The translations under genes were made by a program, and so were the position numbers. A stretch of DNA of 64,000 nucleotides from Kalmusia sp. IMI 367209. Taxonomy: Eukaryota; Ascomycota; Dothideomycetes; Pleosporales; Didymosphaeriaceae. The stretch spans positions 310,001-374,000 of the forward strand of contig JAPEUQ010000018.1 in assembly GCA_027946365.1 (NCBI GenBank), in the 5' to 3' direction. Below, one piece after another: positions 34,758 through 47,276 of the stretch. Each line of letters begins with the position of its first letter. Within the stretch, counting starts at the first letter, position 1. The notes under the pieces are model-generated. The model worked only from the letters and a program-made list of their open reading frames with translations. It made no database searches and was not told the origin of the DNA.

Positions 34758-35280
34758 TCATTGCGCGCTCCTCAGCAACCTACGCACAAAGTACACATTC
34801 CCCCAATCATCCACGCCCTGCACCCAAGCCTCGAGCGACTCCCCCGGCGCAGGCCCATCGTCGACGTCGAAATCGTCATCATCCCAGGCGTCAGAATCCC
34901 AATAGGAATCCTCATCCTCACCCTCATCCGGATCCGAACTCTCATCTCCGCTCTCGTACCCATGCTCATCATCATCATCATCATCGTCCTCCTCTCCGTG
35001 CCGCCGTCGACGCGCCAACCGTGCCTCCTCGAACGGATCGAGCTGGAAGAACTTGGCCCGGCAGTACGGGCACGTGCATGTATTGGGCAGGCTGAGCCAC
35101 TTCGTTATGCAGGCGTGGCCGAAGAAGTGGCCGCAGGGCAGGCGGACGGCGGCGTGGGTGGTGGCGGTGGGCGTGTACTCGTCTGAGCAGATGGGACAGG
35201 TTTTGTCGGCGGGGAGGGCGGCGGGGGCGGTGAGTGGGGTGAGTGCTGAGGAAGGATGCGCGTGTGTTTCGGAGAGACAT
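34758..35280 (-). CDS. RING-type E3 ubiquitin ligase-like protein (apparent frameshift near start)
   Basis: The frame carries a RING: CPICSDEY (first Cys pair), LPCGHFFGHACITKWL (Cys-His...His-Cys) and CTCPYC (last pair), which binds two zinc ions and recruits E2 enzymes. The C-terminal 90 residues are strongly acidic (DDDDDDDEHGYESGDE and following). The RING frame has no Met upstream of the domain, only a TTG at 35444, and its upstream part is low-complexity His-rich. An ATG at 35280 in the adjacent frame starts MSLRNTRASFLSTH, the kind of start seen in fungal RING proteins. Joining this to the RING frame requires one base fewer in the four-C run at 35236-35239, giving a protein of about 173 residues. 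Either a base error, a real frameshift or an undetected upstream exon explains this. The domain call is firm, the start is not. Confidence 0.7.
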
Positions 35281-36380
35281 TTTGGTTGGCGGTAGTGATG
35301 GTGGTCGTGATGGTGGTCGTGGTCGCGGTGGTCGCGGAAGTGAGTTTGGGAGCGTTGTCTCTCATGAAAATTTGGACGTGAGTGGAGTAAGTGGATTGGT
35401 AGATGCAGAATCCTGCTGCGCAAAGAGTGCGTGGAAGAGAACAATTATATGTTTTTTGCGTGTAACTTGGTTCACGATCGCTGGTAGCGGCCCGGATTCG
35501 AGAGTCGCTTCCACGGTGGACGTTGGGAATGGGACCCAATGGTCCAATTGCTCATCATTCTCAACATGGTTCTTTTCCAGGTCCGGGATGACTTGGGCTG
35601 GTAGTATGGATCGGGTTGATCTCAACATGTTGCTCTGCACAGGGGGTGTTTTGTGAGCGGGTTGCTTGCTTTTTCGCTCTTACACTTGACGAGTGTATAT
35701 GCCATGGCAAGCTTATAGGCGCTCTCGTATGGATTTTTTCTTCGTGACACTAGTATCTCTGGTAAGACACATCTTTACTTTATTCCACATACTGTACCTG
35801 AATTCTAGGCTGGATAGGGAGGTAAAGTAGGGTGTCGGATGCATTGCATTGTGAGAGCACCCAGGACGCTGTACTCAGATATGCCCGTTTCTAATTTGGT
35901 GACTTCCCTGATCTATTCGTGCGTTCACTGGTCCTTCAGTGATGCACAAAAGGATTCAGATGCCTTTGCGATGGTAGGTTGAGGTTCATGTGCGCCCTAG
36001 CCGTCTTTGGCCAAGCGACATCTGGCGCAGGAACGCTATCCGAAAATCCGGGGTAGCCCGCCCCAGCTATCAGTGCGACCAGGGCATGATAATTTTTTAC
36101 AGAAGGTGACAATGCTATTGGGGCGACTCTGCCGACAAGTTCGCTACGGACTACTAATAAACCTTACCACGAGATAAAGCACTGATGGAGATGCCGAGGC
36201 AACGAACGGGATGACCGGGACCCCTCGTGTCCCCTCGTCTTGCCCTGCCAGCCCCTCATTATATCACTGCGGCGGATCCGCGCTGGTGCCTACAATTAAT
36301 ATGTAGCCGCGAATTCCTAGCCCCCGGGCCTTTGCTGCAGCTGTGAGGTTCCGCCCTCGAAGCACCCATCGCGCGCCGCC
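35281..36380. other. Intergenic, divergent promoter region
   Basis: Shared upstream region of the RING gene and the SDR gene. A minus-strand frame at 35362-35640 starts with ATG but has no recognisable feature; it could be a first exon of the RING gene, though I find no frame-preserving splice. Confidence 0.45.
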
Positions 36381-37513
36381 ATGTCCGCGCTCCAGGGGCT
36401 CTCGAACCTGGTCTCGTTGTCGGTTTCACATGTCGCGCTCAATCCCGTGGTTACCGCAGCCCTGCTGTGGGCACTTACGAAGGGCCCTGCCAACGTGCGC
36501 GAACGCCTTTTGAACGCTATTCCCCCGGTTCGCAGAGCGGAGGTGCTCGCGCGTGCTACGAAGGCGCTCAAGTGGTTGCTTGCGCTCGGCCTGGCTGGGA
36601 CAGTCAACAGGAAGCTCAACGAGCTCGCGCTCAACGCGTACAGGGTGAACAATGAGAAGAAGAGGTGGAAATGGAGCCAAGAGGTCGCCGTCGTCACGGG
36701 CGGGTGTAGCGGCATCGGATTGCTGCTCGTGAAGCGCTTGGTGCTCAAGGGAGTCAAGGTCGCGATTCTAGACGTGCAGCAACTGCCGCCCGCTCTCCAG
36801 GGCTACGCTGCCATCAAGTTCTTCGCCTGCGATATTTCCGATCCAGCAGCTGTTGCTGGCGCTGCTGAGAAGATCAAGGCAACGCTGGGTTCTCCGTCGA
36901 TTCTGGTGAATAACGCTGGCATCACTCAGCCGCATACGATTCTCAACACGTCACCCGAGTATTTGCGGAAGATTTTCGAAGTAAACTTGTTCAGCAATTG
37001 GTACACAGTCCAAGCATTCCTCCCAGACATGATGCAGAAGAACAAGGGGCACATTGTCAACGTAGCGAGCCTGGCGTCGTACTGGACCGTCGGCGGGATG
37101 GTGGATTATGCCGCGACCAAAGCAGCCGTACTGAGCTTTCACGAAGGCAAGTACGACGAAAAAAAAAACGAAAATAGGACATGTTCACTGACGTGCGCAA
37201 AGGTCTCACGCAGGAGATTCGACAGAAGCACAAGGCCTCGAACATTCTCCTGACATCGGTGCATCCTAATTGGGTCCGAACCCCTCTGCTTGAGCCGTAC
37301 GCCGCACGGCTGCGAGCCGGCGGTCAGGCTCTGTTGGAGCCTGCAGCGGTAGCCAACGCCATGGCGGAGCAGATATTCAGGTGTTCCAGTGGCCAGATCG
37401 TGGTTCCCTCGAGGGCTGCGCGCGCCGGCACGTCTGTGAAAGGATGGCCCAATTGGCTGCAAGAAGCGGCGAGAGGATCCTTGTCCAAGATTGTACTGTC
37501 AGGCACGGAGTGA
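36381..37513 (+). CDS. Short-chain dehydrogenase/reductase, SDR16C-like
   Basis: Two exons, 36381-37146 and 37203-37513, encode 358 residues. An N-terminal hydrophobic region (about 10-85, including LALNPVVTAALLWALTK and LKWLLALGLAGT) suggests membrane attachment, probably ER or lipid droplet. The Rossmann fold has TGGCSGIG at 106-113 (cofactor binding), NNAG at 177-180 and the catalytic Ser230 with Tyr243-x3-Lys247 (YAATK). The layout resembles retinal/17-beta-hydroxysteroid-type SDR16C dehydrogenases; the true substrate is unknown (lipid alcohol or ketone). After the YAATK helix the conserved SFHEGLTQE is split by a 56-nt intron that starts GCAAGT rather than GT, the classical GC-AG donor. 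Only this donor preserves the frame. Confidence 0.88.
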
Positions 37514-38683
37514 AAGACGGCCTCGTTTGCCTGCGGGGAGCGGCGTCCAGGCGTCAGTGTTCTCGTCGAGGAGCTGTATTCGTTGGGCTGGGGCTTCCAT
37601 ATCGTTATGCAGCATTTTCAGGCAATGTATTTCTTTCTGCTGCAAGACGCAAAAACAGGCTGTGCATCCGCGTGTTATGTTCGAGCTGAGATGCGTACGC
37701 AGCTGCGGTCAGCACACAGCTGATGGTGAGATGGACTTGCTCATGCACCGGTTAGCTGGGGTAACTCGCCCACTGCCTCTCGAGCAAAGTGTGCGCCCGC
37801 AAGCGTGACGCCTCCACGACACGCACACGGACACACACGGGCATTCTGTGTGCGGCATCGCATCTCACGCGCCGCACTGTGCAGCTAGCCAAGGTGGTTG
37901 CGCCGAGGGGTTCTTCTCCGCACTCATTCGACGTCGAGAAACCCCGGACCCGAGCGGGCGGCGTCAGCGCAGCGCAGGGCGCATAGCAGCCAAAGAGAGC
38001 TACCGAGATCCAGGGACGGGCTCACATCGTTGTTCTTCTTTGAGTCAAGCGCAGTGGTCCCTCGTGTCCGCGCTGCCCTCTTGGTGTCACTGGTGCCACC
38101 GCTCAGCACGCGCGCAGCTGGCAGGGCCGCCGCACTTGCGCGACAAAGACACGCGAAACAACAAGGGCCGCCGCCGATACAACCCCATGCGTTCGAACAG
38201 CTCCGGCCGCGTGTTGATCGGGAATACCTACACCAAAACACAACCTTCAGCTTTCTCGTAGTCGGTGATTCGTCGGGTGTCGGGTCTTTGGGCCAGAGGT
38301 GATCATGGGTCTAACGGCTTGGACGCCACTAACCAGCAGAGGCCAGCCCTGAACAGGCAAAATGTGGCACCCTCGTCGTCCTGTGAGTCGTCGCTCAGCG
38401 GCTCACGAATCGTCACGGAACGCCTCGTCATGCCAAATTGCGGAGTCAATGGCGGGAAGACGAACCACGCCGAGCATGTCACCCGTTTGTCCTCCGTTCC
38501 TCTCTCTCTCACACACTCACACACACACATCGCCCGCTCTCTCGTCCATAAAAACACCTTGCCTCTCCCCCTCTGCATCCGAGTAGTCAACCTGTCCCGG
38601 AGCGAAGATGCTCTCTCGCCCTCACTGACACGCTACGCCACGCTAGCTACCTCGGCCCCGATCCCGCCACACTGCAAAAAACC
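37514..38683. other. Intergenic region with CT/CA microsatellite
   Basis: GC-rich spacer containing many overlapping short frames but no recognisable protein. A CT-run followed by a CA-run lies at about 38500-38529, about 155 bp before the next start codon, typical of pyrimidine-rich fungal promoters. Confidence 0.5.
38500..38529. repeat. CT/CA dinucleotide repeat in promoter
   Basis: TCTCTCTCTC runs into ACACACTCACACACACACA. It lies upstream of the seven-helix membrane protein gene. Confidence 0.8.
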
Positions 38684-40161
38684 ATGAGCCCCATAGTCCG
38701 AATATCGCGAGATGTCGATGCCAATATCGCAGATCACCAGGCCCGCCCAAGGACCCCCGAGGGCCTCATCATCGAGGCCTGGTCGCAGGGTTATCTCGTG
38801 GGCTCGCTCATCATCATGTCCTTCATCACCCTCGCCAACATGCGCAGAGGCGTGCTCTTGCACAAGGTAGGCCCAACGTTTTCCCGCGCTTGCGACAGAG
38901 TGTGCCGCTAATCGTTTTGGTTTAGGTGATTCTTGTAGAGGTATTGCGACCCTTTTCTCTCTCATGGCTGCAATTTTTCTTGAAACACACGGCTGATTTC
39001 TTTCCGTAGCTCCTCTTGGGAATATGGCAAGGCTTCTGGCTGTTCCCCGGCGGCAGAACGAGCGTTTGGTGGCTGTCGGTAGCCGCCATACCGCTGAACA
39101 TGTCGTGGTTCCTGCATAACGTCATCTCCTGGATGAAGGTGAAGCCTTTCCTCTCCCGGTTCTGGAGCCTGGTCTTCCTTTATTCCTGCATTCTCTCGTT
39201 TCCCTACTGGGTGGTGGAGATATACGCAAGTAAGTAACCCTATTTCCTTTGGGTCATGCACGTGCTTACCGCGTGGAAAGACTTTTCCTACTTCAACGGC
39301 CACAGCAACATGTTCAAGAAGACACGGCCGCTTGAACTGCTTTTCCGCGACCCCTGGTGGATCATCACCACCATCTACCTCTTCTACATCATCAAGACGC
39401 ACTACTCGATGACCATCAGAGACATCATCCGCATCTCGCCACGCTTCGGAATCATGCTCGCCTCGATGCTCATCAGCATCGGCTTCGTCATCTGCGACGT
39501 GTGCTCCGTCACCGGCGCCATCAAACTGGCTGGGAATTCCGACACGGGCATCAATCCCTTCTGGAAGCTCGCTTTCGTCTTCAAATGCCTCACCGACTCG
39601 GTCATCCTCGACGACTTCAAAACCGCTCTCGACCGGCTGCGGGCCTTCAAGATCAGCCGCCTGGGGAGCTATTCGCAGGACACCAGCGACCGCCGGACGC
39701 GAAACGACAACAACCTCGTGCAGACGTGGGAGAAGACGGAGCGCGAAGCACGCACCAACAACCACGATGTCTCCGAAATCGCAAACAGCTCCGACGACCA
39801 GGATCCGCACGCCAAAGTCGATGCTTCGGCCGACTTCCAGTTTCCCTTCCAGAACAGCCAACAGAATGGCTCGGCGCATTCGGGTCAAAATGGCTTCTCG
39901 TTCCAGCAGGGCGAGCAGTATCGCGATCCCCTGGCCATGGTGCCCAGCGCGTTCGGGGCTTCGGAGCCGTCGATCCAGTCCGTGGATCCCGTCCACAAGC
40001 CGAAGAAGCGGGATCTCGAGCAGACGTGGTACGATGAGTCGGACCGGGCCGACTTGGAGGATGTGAATGAGCTGTATGCCAATGCGCAGCGGGAAGTCGA
40101 AGGGCAACGCCCGACGTCTGGTTCTGCGAGGCATTCGCACTCGAAACGATCGCTCGACTAG
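38684..40161 (+). CDS. Seven-helix fungal integral membrane protein
   Basis: Four exons, 38684-38866, 38926-38940, 39010-39229 and 39281-40161, encode 432 residues. The second exon is only 15 nt (VILVE) and links HK to LLLGIWQGF inside the second membrane helix; this matches the hydrophobic run I expect there. Seven helices are visible up to about residue 265: EAWSQGYLVGSLIIMSFI, VILVELLLGIWQGFWLF, WWLSVAAIPLNMSWFLH, WSLVFLYSCILSFPYWVV, WWIITTIYLFYII, GIMLASMLISIGFVICDV and WKLAFVFKCLTDSVIL. The family is widespread in filamentous fungi and has a receptor-like topology, but I know of no function. The C-terminal about 165 residues are a disordered Gln/Ser/Asp-rich cytoplasmic tail. Confidence 0.8.
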
Positions 40162-41148
40162 GTCCGCCCCGCGTGACTATTCTTCTGGGGCTGGCACGAC
40201 AGGTCTCGGCGCCTAGATCGATGCTCCTGCGAGCAGGGACGCTGTCTGTGCTACACGTTCACCGATACCCTTCACGCGTCGTGTACTCGCACGGCCGAGA
40301 CGGGGTAGTCTTCACGAAGACGGACACATCTCGGATCCCCCAAAAAAAAACCTCCTTTGTATGGATGAGTATCGCGTCGAGTCTCGACGAAGGCCTCTGT
40401 ATTCTTCATGTGTTTCATGGCGTTATGCTTCTCTTTATCGATACCCCAGGGCATTTTCAACCCTTGTGCAGTGTACTTTTTTGTAGGTCTAGCTCTGCCC
40501 CCTTATGTATCTACCAATCAGATTTATCGGGCGGATATTTAATCAAGTCGTCGTTTCATTCAGAGAAAAAAAAAAGGGTCCGTTTGTGTGATGGCGACGT
40601 AATATGAGCGTGCTTTGCTAAGCTGTCTACTAGCGAGTTCTGTTCGAAAGAGTGCCGGCACCAAACATATACGTCTCACGAGAAAACAAGTTGTCGAGCT
40701 AGCCTACACGCGCCTACGTACCAGCGTCTACGCAGCTAATTTATATGGATGCGCACCACTCCACTTTTATCAGTAGCACGCTGAACACTCCAAGTTACGT
40801 TGTACGTATGCGAGCTAACTGCATCAGGCCAAGTGGGCGCATGCTCGCTGCCTGTTTAGACCTGGCCCAACACCCCAAGGACAACGCACTGGCAGCACAA
40901 GCGTTCACCGGTCGTGGGGATAGCGGCTATGCTCGTAGCTCGTCACTTCGCTCAGCCTCCTGCTCTCGGCTCATCCCGAGACTGTTACGTTGCATATACT
41001 TTATGACTTCATCGCGCAGCCTTGCGCCTGTCATTGCCATACAGTCGTTTGCGCTGAGCTACTGTGCCCTCCTCCATCTTTGAGCAGAAGAGTACTGCGA
41101 CGCATGGTCTAGGTCGCACAGCACCGAATCTAGTCTGGCCTTGGAGAA
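40162..41148. other. Intergenic region
   Basis: No supported gene. The left half is the 3' region of the membrane protein gene, the right half the promoter of the next gene. Confidence 0.5.
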
Positions 41149-42606
41149 ATGGCAGCTTCTCTCGGTGCGGGCTCTGACGAGCCTGATATGACTCTGGTCG
41201 CAGAGTTGTTGGAGCAGATTCAGCGGCATCCGCCCGCTACGTACGAGAAGATACTACTTGCGGAGCACTACGTCTCCGTTGGGTGGCTTGACGCAGCGGC
41301 CGATTACATCGCGGAGTTGAAGCGCGAGGCGCCGCACAGTGAGGAGGTGGTGAATCTGGCGAAGCTGGTCGAGCGACAGCCCGAGCCTTCGACGTCCCAA
41401 TCCGAGCCGACAGTAGAATTGACCGGGTCGAAGAGCGGAGCGCCGAGGTCGGTCATGGACTCTTCACGCCAGCAGGATATCCAGGCCGATGGCGACTTCA
41501 GCGGCTCAAGGAAGGACCTTGTCGAGGGGCATCAAGGGCTGCGACAGAGGGCGAAGAGTCTCTTTGGTGATCTCTTTCACCTCCAATCTTTTCAGAAGAA
41601 GCATGGACTACCGCACTCGGCAAATACACCCAGGCTTCAAGCAATCATAGAAGGGCGACCACCGGGGGATATCGTGCACGCAAAACCGCCAGGCAGCGCT
41701 CAGCACGTGGCGCGTACGATCCAGGCCCACCCGGACAAATCTCTCGACCTTGCCATCGCCGACCTGGAGGAAGCCTTGTACTGGGAGCGCCAGCCTCACG
41801 GTCAATCTTCCAGCGCATCCGACGATTCGCTCCGTGACGCGCTGGTCAAACGCAAGCACGCCCTATCAGCCTTACTCCCCTCCAACCTCCGAATCCACTG
41901 CGACCTCGCCCTCATGCACACGGAGCACGAGCACCTCTCCCGAACCTACGCCAACTCGGAAACCATGGTCGAGCTCCTCCCCATCAAGACCATCGCGCGC
42001 GAAAACTTCTACGTGACCGAGGACAACTACGCCTGGGACATGTCGGAGCTCGCAGGCTACATCGCGGCCAACGGCGGCACGATGCGCAACCCCCTGAGCA
42101 AGAACATGTTCACGCCCGCCGACGTCAGGGGCATCCTGCACCACGCGCAGGGCAGACGGCTCGCCGCGCTGCAGGTCGAGCAGCACGACCTGTCGCGGGG
42201 CGTGCGGCCCGAAACCATCGCGCAGATGGAAAACCTAGGAAACGTCCTCCTCGGAGAAGAAGACCGCGATCAGAAGCGCAGTCGGCACGCCGTCGATGAA
42301 TTCCTAGCCTACGTCGCTACGCGTAAGTCGCCACCCCTCTTCCCTTCACCTCAGCACATTCGTCATACTTAAATCTTAGCAGTGCCCGAGCGTGAGCAAA
42401 AGGCTATACATGGTCTGAGATGTCCCGCTAGGGACTCCCACACGGGCCAGGCATTCGACACTACGATTGGAGAGGCGGTGCGCAATGCAAAGGGCAATCT
42501 GGTGTGCTTCCACAAGACGGGGGATTTCATTCTGCAGGCTGCCGCGCATTTGCGCCAGCCTCGGGCTGTTGCGCGGGAGTCGGATAGAGGGTGTGTGGTC
42601 ATGTGA
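41149..42606 (+). CDS. Conserved fungal protein of unknown function
   Basis: Two exons, 41149-42322 and 42380-42606, encode 466 residues. The N-terminus (TLVAELLEQIQRHPPATYEK and HYVSVGWLDAAADYI) looks like paired helices of a TPR-like module. The middle is linker. The best-preserved part is DNYAWDMSELAGYIAANGG followed by MRNPLSKNMFTPADVRGIL (about residues 295-335), and the second exon has RDSHTGQAFDTTIGEAVRN and KGNLVCFHKTGDFI. The 'NPLSKxMF' plus 'DSxTGQxFDxxI' pattern is reminiscent of U-box/RING-like folds without zinc ligands, which would suggest ubiquitin-pathway roles, but this is only a guess. The acceptor is TTAGCAG, a NAGNAG site, so two proteins differing by one residue may be made. 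Confidence 0.7.
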
Positions 42607-43337
42607 GGTCTGTTTGGTACGCTGCTTTGGAGCAGACGGGATTGACGTCTCTCACTGTACGCTTGGGTGTCATTGGAATAGCTCTGCTGGGGTTTTCCTG
42701 CGTTTTTCTCAGAGCTAGAGCATGAGCGCGCATGTAGTGGTTTACTTTCTCTACATGTCTGTGTGATTTCTTTGCCGGGATGGTCTCCAATCTCTTCTGG
42801 TCCTCAGGCACATACTGAGAAATCTCGAAAATTTACACCTTTCAGATACTCCTTCTCTCAAGTCTGTGTAACGTGACGAAAACAAGCTTTTTCATCGAGC
42901 CATGCAGCCTAAGCAAATTGCCGTGACCTCGGAATGGTATCCACGCATAGTATAATGACTGCTGGAAAAGGCCCAGATATCACCGAGCCACTGATGCCGG
43001 GGAAGTGACCATTGCTTCAGCGAAAATTCCGATCTAGGCAAGTTACCCACTAACTCTACGCGCCAACGAACTTCCTCTTACTGTTTCTTCCCACCGCTCA
43101 AATAAGAAGCTTATCCAAGTATAAAACCAATCACAAGCCACACGCACAACCTCTCAACAGGCGCGAAAAAGCCCCGCACAGACCCTCTCCAGAAGCACCA
43201 CATTCTACATAAGAAGCAATTAGACGCGACCAATCCATAGTCCTACATCCACACCTCAACTCAACTCTCACATCTGCTCTTGGGAACCAATTCCAACGTA
43301 ACACACTCCACCGCAAGCAATAAGCATTACCGTGACA
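42607..43337. other. Intergenic region
   Basis: No supported gene. Short A/C-rich leader before the secreted-protein gene. Confidence 0.5.
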
Positions 43338-43758
43338 ATGCTGCTCCTCACCCACCACATCCTCATCCTCTGGCTCTTGCCCCTCGCGTCTGCCGCCGGG
43401 CCCCAGTCCCCCACCGCACCCGATCAAGCAGCAGATCTCATCGGCGGTCCGGCACCGAACTTGTGCCAGGTTTGTGCTGATTTCGAAATCGAGTGCAAGA
43501 GTAAGTCGTACCCCCTCCTTTTTTCCCCTTCTGCTTTTTCCCGCTTCCTTTCCGTGTGTACGTGGTAGTGCAGGAGGACGTAGAGCTAGAGCTAATACGC
43601 ACGGTGTAGAAAAGCGCTGCGGCGAGCCCAAGAGCGAGACGTGTAAGGCTGCGTGTAGGGATGCGGTTTGTGGGGAGGGGCCGGGGAGTGTGGGCCGGGG
43701 ACGGTGTGTGCGTGTTACGGGGGTGTTAGGGGTGGGGTGTGTGTCTTTGGAACGGTGA
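43338..43758 (+). CDS. Small secreted cysteine-rich protein (effector-like)
   Basis: Two exons, 43338-43500 and 43610-43758, give 103 residues. The start MLLLTHHILILWLLPLASAA is a clear signal peptide with a likely cut after the Ala-Ala. The mature part has Cys in the pattern C-x2-C-x6-C in exon 1 (LCQVCADFEIEC) and C-x8-C-x3-C-x4-C plus two further Cys in exon 2 (RCGEPKSETCKAACRDAVCGEG), which suggests four disulfides. The donor GTAAGT is firm; the acceptor is not, since another AG at 43572-43573 also keeps the frame and would give 115 residues. Small size, secretion and Cys density fit apoplastic effector or antimicrobial-type proteins of fungi, but no family is recognised. Confidence 0.65.
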
Positions 43759-43995
43759 GGTGGTGGCGTTATGGGTAAGGTTCATGGGTGGATGGGTTAT
43801 CGAGTGGGTGTAAATGAATGGAGTCATTGCGTTGGGGGCTTGGTGATATTCGATGGCGCGAAGTCATGAGCAAGGTAGAAATATCACCCTCTTCCACGAA
43901 AGAAGGACTACACGGAATACCTCCCCCCTAGTACTCACTCATAACTCTAAAAGCAAAGAAAGATTCGGGTATCTATTTATCTGAGCTCAATGCAT

Positions 43996-44703
43996 CTAAT
44001 CAAGGACATCCTTCCGCTCCTCCGCCAACGCATTCCGCACAATCGCCCCACACATCTTCGCATACGGATTCGTCCTCACACTCATCTCGCGCGCAACCTC
44101 GTCGCCGAACCTCGCCGCCGCCGCGAAGTCGGCGCTAGCCAGCTCTTCGAGCTCGCTCTTGCCTTTGCCCCGCCACTGCGAGCCCGGCTCCGCGGCTTTG
44201 AGGTAGATGTACGCGCGGTGGGAGTGTGCCGTCCGCAGGATGCGCGCCTGGTACGCGGAGACGGATGAGTTTGGTGATGAGGAGAGAGCGGTCTTGATTG
44301 CGCGGGCGATGTCTGAGAAGATGGCGGAGATGTCTGGCTCGGGTGCTGATGAGATCGATTTTTGATTCGATTCTATTTTCAAGCGGCGGAGCATGGCGCG
44401 GTTTAGGTAGCCGCTGGGGTAGTCGGTGTGCTTTGCTATTATCTCGTCTTCTTGCTTTATGGAGGCTTCTATGGAGGCTTCTGATGAGCTCGAAGTGATG
44501 TGCCGGACTATCTCGTTTTGCTGTGCCTCTAGCGAAGAGAGTTGTGATGGTGAGATGGTCGGATGGGAAGGTAGCGCATCATCGATGACTGACGTTGATT
44601 TGGACGCTGCGACTGAAGAGGGAAGCGTTTCTGGGTCGAAGAGTGCATTCAAGATCCGCTTGTCGTTCGCGGAGAGAGTAGTGTTTGGCGCGTGGACTGC
44701 CAT
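43996..44703 (-). CDS. TTC36: Tetratricopeptide repeat protein 36 homologue
   Basis: A single-exon protein of 235 residues starting at the ATG at 44703 (MAVHAPNTTLSANDKRIL); the frame is open further upstream but that part is not conserved-looking. TTC36 features in order: NDKRILNALFDPE near the start, a helical region with EAQQNEIVRHI, the TPR-like YPSGYLNRAMLRRLKIE, a repeat with HSHRAYIYLKAA, and the diagnostic end FAAAARFGDEVA ... TNPYAKMCGAIVRNAL. In animals TTC36 affects tyrosine metabolism by binding HPPD; here the gene lies head-to-head with the HPPD gene, about 860 bp away, which makes a functional link attractive (see findings). Confidence 0.82.
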   Translation of the reverse strand: MAVHAPNTTLSANDKRILNALFDPETLPSSVAASKSTSVIDDALPSHPTISPSQLSSLEAQQNEIVRHITSSSSEASIEASIKQEDEIIAKHTDYPSGYLNRAMLRRLKIESNQKSISSAPEPDISAIFSDIARAIKTALSSSPNSSVSAYQARILRTAHSHRAYIYLKAAEPGSQWRGKGKSELEELASADFAAAARFGDEVAREMSVRTNPYAKMCGAIVRNALAEERKDVLD

Positions 44704-46838
<2,135 letters not shown>

Positions 46839-47276
46839 GGAGGGTTTGGAGAGATGGGTCGGTATTGTTGAGCGTTTGTGAAAGGGAGTGTATTGCATAC
46901 GGATCTTGGATATTGGATAGCGTCTTCGATCTGGTACTTTTGGTGCATCTATGGACATACTACATCACAGCATTTCTTGAAACCTTAGACATATTAAGCA
47001 TTAACTTGCATTCAAACTTGCTGGCGAAGCCTATGACTATCTAACTGTCTAAACTCGCACAACTTGGTGCCGTGAGCTAAACGTAATTACTTGATCTGTT
47101 TCACGTACTGTTCTCATACTATTTTTAAAATCATGAAGCACACTGCCTATAACACCTCGCTGTTGTATCTAGATTATCGTCATATCGTAACGCGTCAAAA
47201 CTTTTGTCGAAGGACCTGCTGAAAGCCAATACTCGTATCGGAAGCGCAATACCGTGCAAACAATATCCCACGGCTT
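46839..47276. other. Convergent intergenic region
   Basis: Separates the 3' ends of HPPD and the Zn2Cys6 regulator gene. No gene. Confidence 0.55.

Noticed and set aside
38962..40140. 392-codon minus-strand frame antisense to the seven-helix protein
   Set aside because: It runs across the introns of the plus-strand gene and shows no family motif; the plus strand has the consistent membrane protein with in-frame splices.
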